Part shown: positions 20,401 through 32,200 of the stretch, in pieces | Position numbering within the stretch: position 1 is the first letter of the stretch | Layout: each line of letters begins with the position of its first letter | Source: Cladocopium goreaui | Taxonomy: Eukaryota > Sar > Dinophyceae > Suessiales > Symbiodiniaceae | Direction of reading: 5' to 3' | Length of the DNA stretch: 64,000 nucleotides | Assembly: GCA_947184155.2 (NCBI GenBank) | Contig: CAMXCT020000315.1 | Location: 175,584-239,583, forward strand | Program-made: the position numbers and the translations under genes | Notes under the pieces: generated by a model | The model's input: only the letters and a program-made list of their open reading frames with translations | Told to the model about the DNA's origin: nothing | The model's database searches: none

Positions 20401-23400
20401 TTGATCGACCAGAAACAGTAAGAATCCACGACTTCATAGATGTGAGCAGAGCACAGATGGAAATTGCAGCCAAGCTGGCAAAGCGATTGTCAACAAAATT
20501 GTGTCTGACACCCAGTTCAGTGGCCCACACCGAAACCGCAGATCAGTGGCGAAGATATCAATGACATTGACAAACTGACATCAAGCTTTAGGTCGAACAG
20601 GAAGCAAGATGCGAAAGAGCGTTCAGAATGCGTGTGGAGAAAAGAAAACGTGCAAAGTTGAAGTGCTAAGGCTATGGGTTGACGAATTGGGTGTCAAGAA
20701 ATTTGTTTGCGACCACAGATTGATGATTGTGGGATCACATGGAATCACAGTAGTTTACGACAACAGCGAACTGAATAGAGCACTTAATAATATGATTTGA
20801 TAATTTTAATATAGGCCATAGTTGGGTAGAGATAGGAAAGCATGTTGGAGAGTCAACCACGAAATGTTTTGGATTGTTTTGGTGTTTTTGCCTCCTCACA
20901 CCCTTCATCGGTGTATCGCCATGTGAATCATCATTTTCCCCCCAAACAAAGTGACCATCGAATTTTAGCTCAACCCCACTCATCCCCAATCCAAGGTCAT
21001 TTTGCATGATGAATCACCATGAAAAATCACCATGACATCACCTATGTCCCAACTCCATCCAGGTTTTTCTGCCTGTTTTCTTGGGGAGTGATGGAAAAAA
21101 AATGCCAAATTTCGCATGGGAATCGCCGTAGGCTGTTCTTAGCGCTGCTGACCTGCGGCGTCTACGAGTTGTGGTTCAGATGTTGCGCCTGTGGGAGCCG
21201 CGTCTTTGATGTGGACGCACGCATGGGGGCGGGGGCGCCGAGCTGACCTCATGGACCATTTCAATGGCTATGTTTGTTGTGTTGAGTCTGTGTAATCTAT
21301 GTTATTATATGATATTATGTTTAATTGCTATTATTAATATATTTATATATATATAATATTATAATGTGAAATTAATAGTGGCATACAATGACATGAATTA
21401 TCATCCTCAAATTGTATGTGTTCACAGAATTATATAATGCGATGATGAATTTCTATGATGGAAGGAAACTGAGGTGACCCTTCAGTTGAAAAGAGATTCC
21501 AGATGCCAAGGTGGGTCTTGCTACATAGCCTTTTCCAAGGGTGGATACCTTGGTTGCTAACCTTTTAGCTAGCCAAACCAAATGATATCAAATCGCCCAC
21601 ATTGCTCATAGTAGACCATCATAGCATTCCAGGTATGAGACCATACGAGACGTTTGAATTGAGATTGGTTATAAGTAATGAGTCATGTCCGTGGTTGTTT
21701 TGGATAGTTTGATCATAAAGGGCTGCGCTTGCTGAAACCCAAACGGTGCCAGCTTCGTAGCCTTCTGCAGTTTGTTTTACTTTTCCTAGTAGGCCGGCAT
21801 GCACACTGGCACAACAAGCCCTGATAAGGCCCAGCTACAATGGACGGAAGACAATTCCCCATGTTTTGTTTTTTTAATATCATAATTCATAATATGTGTT
21901 TTCTCAAAAGTGCGATAGCGATATCTTCAAGATATGTCCCATTTTGAGACGTGCCCATCTCCACTCTTCTTTGTTGGTGCCCCAAGACGTTGCGTGCGCT
22001 TGAGCGGGATCCATTCATTCATCGGCAGTGTTTGAGGTCACCAATCTGGGACGTTTGCTCCTATGGACGCACACTGCGGGTGGAGGCTTGACCACGCAAT
22101 GCAATGTAATGTCAACCCCAAATGAAAAAAGCTCCACCATTTCTTTAGTAGTAAGTTATCATGAGTGATCTTTTTTTGGTAGTTATCCACACCCGATTAT
22201 ATAATAGTCATGGTTTTTGTTTTTTTGAATCTGGGGTTGACATTGCATGTATATATATATATAGTATATATATATATATATTACATACACTCGCATATAA
22301 AATGATAATGAACTTATATTATAAGTATACACATATATGGCATATGGATGAACAGAATATTATAGATTCATTCGTTTGATTGTCATGTTTGACGAATGTG
22401 AGTGAAAACAACCAGTGACAAAAAATAGGAAACATTGGCGTTGGACTTTGACTGGGTAAAATACATAGAAGGCTTCTACGGATGACTGGAAGGCTATACG
22501 GCTTTGATCCCATAGCGGCCATAGCGTTTGTACATTATGTTTGCCATCTTGGTTTTCCAATTTGGTTGCATTGGAACCCAATTAAGTATATTTATATATA
22601 ATTATACTTACAATCACCATCAACTCTGGTATACTGTTTGAACTACTGTAGCCAGTTGACTATACGAATCCCCTAAAGTTACATCATCAAATTGTTTATG
22701 TGTAGGTCCAAGGTCTCAAGTACAAGTGTCTCTAGTCTCTAGTTGAAACTATGTAGCTGGTTGTTTTGATATGTTCCATTTAAATCCCTACTGAGTTCCT
22801 ATCATACCATCAACCGCTGAAAGCACCAACCAAGTGATCAGTGCATATTGCTGTGTTGGAGAACATGTTGCATTTATTTCACTCGTTTTGAGATCAGATG
22901 ATCCCACTTTCCAAAATTGAATCAATAACAACATGCAACACATGTAGATCGCTGCCTGTGGCTTATGCAAATCTGATGGGTAACCCCAAGTCCCAATTCA
23001 TTTCAAGCCACTGGATATCTGGAATAATTACCCTGGACCGAAGGTGGACTGCCTCTGCCGCAGCACTTCTTCCGTGCCACACTGAGTTGGACAGGAAAAA
23101 TCCTTGGTGCAATTGCGATTGCCAGGAAACGCATGGTGATGATCAGCATACTACACTCCTAAGGACTCTAACGGTCACTTCCCGCTTGAGAATAGATCTC
23201 ACTTCTTAAGTGGGTAAAGGCTGTCTTCTGAACCCAGTTGTTCTGTTTCCAATATATTCAGAAGTTTATGTATTGGAGTTATAACTACCCACTTGCGCAT
23301 CGGTCCGAATTTGAGTCGTTGTTGGACACGCAATTTAGATGAGGTTGTGTCCTGTGCCCTGTAGCATCACAAAGCTGACCTTGATGGACCTAGTGAGCAG

Positions 23401-26132
23401 TTTCATCACTACCAGTCAGTATACCGGTTATCATGTTAATCTTTATCTATCTGTGTGCCACCAAAGATGAAGCATGTACCAGACAAGGCTAATGGATGAT
23501 CCTAAAGATTTGAGGCAACACCAGCCCCATCCTACTGTCCTTACCGCCTTCAGGCGCGATTACGCAGCCATCCGCCATTCTGTTCATCGCCATTTTCGTG
23601 GGCAGCTGAGCACCCCAATGGATTTGATGATTTTGGATGATCCATAGGTAAACCATGGGAAAACCCATCGGAAAACCCATAGGAAAAATGGGGGGGTTCC
23701 ATTGTTCTATATGTTTTGTGATATGAATTGAGGAATGGAGATAAAATAGTGCCTTGGATAGTGAGAAGTGTGTCGTTCAATTGTTCATTTGATCGGTTCC
23801 TTGTTTGGCAGCTGGTTTCAAACATCTTGTATATATATCCCCTATTTGAAGTGATGACCCCAAACGGCTCGTATCTGTCAGTTGGAGTGATACTATACCA
23901 AAATCTACCAAACAGTTTCGGATTTTGTCATATGCGTTTCCATCTAAAGTTGTGTGCTACCTATTCTAGAAACCATCTATTCCATATGTTGCTGACCAGC
24001 AAACCATCTATCTCTAAATCTTCTACCCCTCACTGCTGGAATCTTCCAAGAGATGTTGCCATCCCAGGTGCTGTTCTTTGCCTTTGGTCCCGTGCTGCTG
24101 CAAACCGTGGGCGGCTCAGGAGGCTCTGTCAGGTGCCCATTGTTGCCTGGTTTTCATGTTTTAGACCTAAGACTCTAAGACCATTTAATGGTTGTTTAAC
24201 ACCGCCAATATATGGGGAATATTAGGGGATATATGTCATGGGTTGCAATGGGATAGGTTTTTGTAGTCATAATGGATGTTAGAGAGTTATAAAAGCTATA
24301 AATGGGTGATTCCGCCAACCAAAAATGTTGGTATGACGCCGATATAACAATGGGATATATAACCAAGATATCAAGAATATCAGTCATACGATGTTTAGGT
24401 TTATCCCCAAATTTTGATGGTTAGCCACTATTATTCCTACTAAAGCTGCCATGTGCGGGGTAAACCACATGTTCAGACACAGCGATTTGAATGGTTGCGG
24501 GAAAAGGATACTTGTTTTGTTTGGATGCATCATATCTGTCAAACATTGGCAAAACATTCTGGCTGCGGGAGCCAGGGACCCAGTGATTCATCTTGTGCTG
24601 CATTTACAATTGAGCCATTAAAAACTAGGTGATTCATAGGTCAATATAGGGACTTCTACTAATCTATGGAATCTATGGGGCACTATGACATTCACTGAAG
24701 GGGATTTTGATAACCCATTGTAGCCATAGGATGACATTTGCCAGGTGGTGTGTTCCACCAAGCAGTTCTAATCCCCCCCGCCTCAGGACATCTTGCAGGT
24801 TGCGGGCCTGGTGGTTCCATCCTCAGTGCCGCGATCAGATCTTGGGACGGAAGCCCCACTGGGATAGGTCACAGAGAATGATCAAGCCCAATGAGATAAT
24901 CTATAATTATAACTCTCCATCCCCCAGTTTATGAATCACTTATCTAATCACTGCTTCTTTTTTGAGCCGAGCCGAAAAAATTCAAGGTAAACAATCCTCT
25001 TAAAATGGGGGTGATGGGATGACCGAGGCGGCAGTCCTGGCTGTGGCTGTGGTGCTGGTGCTGCTGGGCCGAAAGTTAACCCTCTGGTGGTGTGACCTTT
25101 TTTTGGGGTGTAAACCGCCAATATATGGAGGGATAATGAGGGATATATAATGTATATAATATCATATATATATAAACGATTATAAATGGATATTTCATGG
25201 GATATGCCCCAAATAATGTGGTAGACCCAATGCCATACATCATCCTCAAGTCATCACCGTTCTTACGGGTGGATTGACACCATCCCCAGTCATGGTAGTT
25301 GTTAATGGCATTGGGTTGCCCAGATTAAAGTACCAATATGTGGATGTTTCTTAAGTCATCGGGGATCCCCAGTCGTCACCATAAGATACCATAAGTTTCA
25401 ATACTAGGTCATGGTCATCCATGACTTGGATGACTGGGGGGTACCCCCATGGATTGGAAACCTCCGTGTGGAAGGATAAACTGAATATACTGTAATGGGA
25501 TATTTCATGATATTTCATGGATTTTTCATGATCCTTGTTGGGGGTGGTGATATGTTGTGGCCATAAAATGATCGTTTTAGACCAGCAAACATGTTTTTTT
25601 GTTCATCCTGTGTGGGATATGTATAATAAGTTATACTTTATATAGAATTACATAATAATAATCTATATTATATGATAATATATAATAATGGAATATATTA
25701 GCATATAATGATGGGATATATTGGCAGCAATACGATATGTTGAGTTGGAAAATGGGTGATGCCCCTTACGTAATGCCCCTTATGTATGACCATTTTAATT
25801 GGGGACATCATGATTACACAACCAGTGAATTCAGAGGAAGCCTATGTTCAGAAAGATCCATCCCCATGTGGCCAATTTAGTGTGAGTTTGTTTTTATTAG
25901 TTATGATATATATATATATATATATTATGTACATATATATATATATTATGTACATATATATACATATATATATATATATTCCTGAATCCATTTGCATACA
26001 TTGCTTCCAGTGCCCACTTCTTCCATGAACTGGCGGGACATATTGGGGACCACAGTGTGGGGTGGTTACAACAACAATGAAGGATTTTATAAACTTTAAT
26101 GTTTGCAGAGATGGTCAAATTGCACAATTTGG

Positions 26133-26164
<32 letters not shown>

Positions 26165-26177
26165 GATGATGATGATG

Positions 26178-26213
<36 letters not shown>

Positions 26214-29200
26214 TACTCGCCAAGATTGAAGGTAGGGTATCTGCCAATCCCTCGTTAACATGTTTTCCCATTATATTGGGGCCATTTGAGTTATACGATG
26301 GTATTTGTTGGCCATATATAGAATCTATATCCCCGAATAATCCAAGCCATTAGATCATGACTTCGTATTGAAACCCATGGTGACTTGGGGATCCCCCATT
26401 ACTTGAGAAACCCCAATATGGGACATTCTTGACTCCATGGCTGCACGAGGTTTTGGCAATGGCTCTTCGAGCCTCGTACCCAGAGCTGCAAGGGTGAAGC
26501 AAGGGTTTGGTGTTTTCAACCCTTCCCATAGCATGATATAACCAAGTTCCTACATGTTTAGATTATCTTTGTATAAATGATAATATGATAAACCAAGTCT
26601 TTATAGATTTACCATATATTCTTAGTGTTGGTTTTTGGTACCAAAATACCATGCAGGAGCCACACATGGTCTTGGCCGCAGACGGCGGTCGCATGTTTTG
26701 CAGCTGAGGCGGGCTTCATTGCAGGTGGATACGGGTTTGCGACAGTTTGAGGCCAGGCCACAGGAAGGCTGTGTTTTTTAAGGATGTTGAAGGGTGAAGT
26801 CACATCAATTCTTATGGCAATAATACACATCACACAAGTATAGCTTGTCACTATGACAGTATAGGTCTTTGGCATTTATTTTTTTTGGCGACTACAGACT
26901 GCACTTTATATCCTTTTTGTGTTTTTTTGTCTGCTGGGAACCCTTTGTTTGCTGGTCAATATCCTCTGGATGTTTGTTTAGCCACAGTTCCGTGTTGATT
27001 TGATGTGTGTTCACATCCCAAATATCACCCCTTTGTTGCTTGGGCATTGGTCACCTGCTTGTTATGCTCAGTTTCCTCAGGTTGATTACTTCAACATACG
27101 TCCCCGTAAAAAATGGTCCGCAGGTGGACCAAAATCTTCTCATCTGGGTGTGGTTTTTATCCCATGTATGATTTTTTAAGGTGCACCATAAATATCTGGG
27201 TAAATTATAACGAGCTCACTGCGACCTCACTGGGAATCATGGTTAGTAAGGGGAATCATCCCCAAATGGCCTTAATTCAGGTTAGTGAAATATTATAATT
27301 TACCCAGAAAAATATCATAATGAGGCCGCCCATATTTTTGGGTGTACACCATTTTTCGACAGACCCATATCCATTCCTAGTGAAGTCCTAATATGTTTGC
27401 TGGTTAAGCCACTGGAAAATCCCCACCAATGGGCTGTTTAAAACTCCATGTGTTCCAACTTTGTTTATGCTTAAAGCACATAAAACATATCCACGACTTT
27501 GGCCATAAGCGGCTGCTTCAATCCCAATCATGTTTGGCATTCCTTGACTATTCAGATCCACCGTTTTTGGACCATATTATCAGTTGTTTTTTTTCTTGGA
27601 GTATAGAACTTAATTATCCCATCAAACTTGCCACGTTTCATGGTTCTATAAATCCACCGTAATATCTATTTATACATATATATATATATGTATATATATA
27701 TGGTGGATCCTCAGACTAATGGTTATATATCATATCAGTGCGGGATTATGGATGAATATCAAATCATTGCGATATCAGATATCACATGGATATATCACAT
27801 CATATCAAGTCATATCAGTTATACATATATGTATATATGGATATATAGTTCATATAGTTTATATATATATATAATATTATAGCATCTCAATTATGTAAAT
27901 AGGACACATGGACATGGTGATTAGGTCATATAATATAATATCAGATCACTTTTGTCAAGACATATATACGCATATGACGATTGTATCATATCATATATCA
28001 TATCTTATCAAATCAATTCTGTGGTTTGGAACATGTTTTATTTGTCCATATATTGGGAATGTCATCATCCCAACTGACGAACTCCATCATTTTTCAGAGG
28101 GGTAGGTATACCACCAACCTACCCTCTGGTAAACTAACATAACTATGGAAAATCACCATTTTTAAAGGGAAAAATCACTATAAATGGTGATTTTCCATAG
28201 CTATGTTAAATTACCAGAGGGTATTTGTCAATGACTATTGATGATCCATCTTCTGATGCAGCCACGACCTCCAGTTCGGAGGCCGCCGAGCTCAGCCACA
28301 CACGTCTCATCTGCTACCGCAATCGGAGCCTTTGGGGCCTCGGGGGTGAGACCTTGGCGTGTCAGGCGGGGATGGGTTTAGGATGGTTTGCTATGGAAAG
28401 TCAGCATATTTGTAGGTAAATCAACTACTAAAATCATCTAAAATCACTTTTTTGGGGGATAGATGATTCTATTTAATGATTTTACTTTACCTACAAAAAC
28501 TGTGGTTTGACACAAAAATTGCGGTGCTATCTCCACAAAAATACTGTTTTGATTTAGCCAAGGAACAGTTGTCATATTACCCGTATCTTTTTTGTTTAAG
28601 ATTGGTTCTGGGGGGCGAAGGCCCTGAAGTTCCAAATCCACATTGATCCAGATGCTTCATGAGCCTGTTCTAGAAGGACAGTGTCTTTGAGCGCATTTCA
28701 CTGTATTGTACCTTGTAAAAGGGGGTCGATTTGACACAAGCAAGACCGAAGGAATTCAATTCCAACGTTGCATCCATCCATTTGTGATTGTATTTTGGAA
28801 CATCAGAAAGTCTTGGATCCATCAGCTACTGCGAAATTCAAGAACCTTTCTGATTTTTGAGCACAAACTTTCCTAATCCATCCGATCCATCCTAGTCAAA
28901 CAATTCTCCTACAGTTATGGCCACTTATCAGTTATAAGATCATAAGTACTTAAAACCCATTTATAGAATGTATAATCCCATTTATAGCCAGTTATAACTG
29001 GTAAATGGCCATAACTCTACAGGTCTACTTGTTCTTCGGCTTCTACCCCAAAGAGCAGCAGCTGAACCGAACCCTGCCGCCGGGCATGTTTGATGTCGTG
29101 TCCTCGGCACCGGCTGGAGGATCATCCCACGACTGTGACAGAAAGCCTGGTTAGTAGCTCCCCTGAGTGCTTTATCCTGTATATTATTGGGAGTTATATT

Positions 29201-32200
29201 ATATTGTTATATTATATATATATATATATCCTATATATCCTATATATTAGGTTTGTGGTAGTTTTAGTGGCTTATAATACAACAATGGTTACGAATAACT
29301 TTCACTCAGTGGGATGACCAGTAGCAACAACTTATCAGTTCTGCTAGCAGTGCCACTGCCATGTTTTCAAGTGTATGTGATTGGCAAATATATCTAAGTC
29401 GAAGACTCATGTTTGGGTTTCGAAGACTTTGCATGTCTACACTGTGATATATTGATGATATGTCATGTTTACATACTATATGATAGCATATAATATATAT
29501 AATATATAGCTTACATGTAAGACTTACGTATGGACCAATCTCTATATATATATATATCATGTAAGCAATCCCATGTCGTCCCATGTCTGAGACCGGCATT
29601 GTGCGGGCTGGCTTCATCCCCATCGGACAACCATTGGACAGCAGTGGGGCAGGCGAGGGAAACCAGGGAATCAAACATGGCAATGGGGAAATCCACCATT
29701 TGGGGATTATATATGATGATATGCTCATGTTAGAACGAGCTCATTTTATACCTTATAGTCCAATATTCCTAGGGATTGACAGCTGTTTGAAAATTCATTA
29801 TTGTATTACTGTAATGTTTATCATTAATGTTTGACAAATGTGTGAACTAGTGTCAGATAAATGAAAACACATGTGAACTAATCAGTACTTTTAAATCATA
29901 TGAAACTACATCTAACCGGAACTGAACATTGATGGATGTCTAGAGCTTTCTGGATGTTTGATTGATCCATGTTGATTTTATGACAGCTGAAGGGTGACTC
30001 CCTTGATTCCTTGGTGTTGTCCCTACAGAAACAGGGATGGATCAAACATGTATTCTACAGTTATACGTTATTTGGGCTTATACCATTACTATAGCAAACA
30101 TATGGTATGGTTATAGTATAGTTATGTTATAAAGTGTTTACAATAACTCATATTTTCCATATGGTGAGAAAGTAAAGATTCCTGGTTGTAGCAACCATAT
30201 TATAAACATATTATAACCATATTATAAACATACTATGAACATATTGTAGCAACATATCTGTTTGGTGGTTTCAAACATGTTTTTCCATTTCATATATGGG
30301 ATAATCCTTCAAGATGGTTATTGCACCACCAAGATGGTTAGTAAACATATAATCACAATTATGCTTAGCAAACATATTATGAACATATTATAACCATATT
30401 GTAGCAGCTTCAAAACATCCCAGATCATCCCAGCAGGTTTGGACGCATCCAAGCTGCAGGCCGCTGCAGGCATGGTCATGGCAGCGAAATGATTGATGGA
30501 GTGTTCCCAGCAGAGAAATGGCGATCTAAACCATGAAAAATGGTGGTATAACTGGCATAACTGGTATAACTGGTATAGCCGATAGATAACGGAAGATGAA
30601 TGGGAGTCTAAGTGGAAAGAATGGGAAGCCGCTGGTAACTTGACAGATTTTGCGATGGGAAATCAACATGTTTTGATAGGTAACTCATCATGATCAATCT
30701 AAATAACCAGTGGGTAATCAAGAGGATAAACCTCTGATGAAGTCCTTTGCTTATCCATTTCTAGTGGGTATATAAATCATCGAAACGGGCCATGGCTTCC
30801 ATAGGTATGCAACAAATTACCAGAGGGTATTGCTGAATCATCTGAATCCTAGCTGATTCAGTCTATTGGAACAAAGATACAATTAACATCAATTAACATG
30901 AACTAACACCAATAGATCATAGGTCATGACTGAGATGGAACTGCTCTACTTCAACAGCGCAGTTTGTTGCGACGGCTGTGAGGTCAAGGAAATCCCACCA
31001 CCACTCAGGCGGGTTGTTGGGAACAGGAATGGATGGTGAACCAATGAATCTGGGTAAATTATAACGACCTCACTGCGACCTCACTGAAATAAAGGTTAAT
31101 ACGGGAAATCATCCGCAAATGGCCTTAATTCAGGCTAGTAAAATATTATAATTTACCCAGATGAATGTAATGAGGATGAATAGGGAATAATAGGGAATAG
31201 TAGGGAATAATAGGGAATAATAATAATAGGGAATAATAGGGGTACTTGCACCCAAGGATGGGGAGAATTGTGTGGTTGCATTCTCAACATCATCAACCCC
31301 AATTGTTTTTTTATGATGCTTTACTGAAAACAGCCAAATTTATCCAAACCTGTGATTTGTTTGGCACCTTTTCAGATATGCTTGCCCACATAGAGAACAT
31401 CGTTTGAAGATTGTGAAGGTAGGTTGATCATCACAGGGAACAGAAGCTTCGACTAACCAACATCCGGCTACTAATACCTATTTTGCAGTTGCAAAATAGC
31501 AAGATATAGATTAATTTGGAAGTACTTAGAAGTGGGATTAGGTGTCCCCTTTACCCACCAACTATTTGGCCATGGTTGTTGCTAAAACGCTCAATCTTAT
31601 ATTGGTTAGATAAATTGGATGAGTACTTGCATCCGTTTTATTCCCAATTTGATCCGATTTGTTTGCTACTTTGACCGATCCCTCAGTTTGCCATGTTGAT
31701 TCAAATTTGCCCATTTCCCTCCACCTAATTTTCAACATAGATACCAAGAAAACCCGGCATGTGTAGATCTAGCAAAAGAGCAAGACTTGTTCCATATATT
31801 ATCATATAGTATCTACCCTCTGGTAAACATCACCATAACTATGGAAAATCACCATGTTTCATGGGAAAATCCACTATTTCTATGGTCATTTTCAATAGCA
31901 AACTGGTTGTTTACCAGAGGGTAAATCCCATTAGATCCCATTAAACACCATAAATCCCATTAAATCCCATTAAATCCGAGTTTACCTCAGGGTCTAACCG
32001 GCGATCAAAGCCGTTACAGCCCACCGGCTTCACCAGGGCTTCACAGCAGTGGCCTCGGCGATTTTGATCCTGTTGGCCTTCGCGGGATTTCTGAACGAGG
32101 CGCAGTGGGCATGGTAGGATGGGGTGATTATATATATATAATATGTATAATATGTATATTATATAATCTGATATAATATGATATAATATGATATAAAATA

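Noticed and set aside
19524..20429. 301-residue minus-strand frame
   Set aside because: It is a shadow of the BTB gene, whose frame is confirmed by two paralogues.
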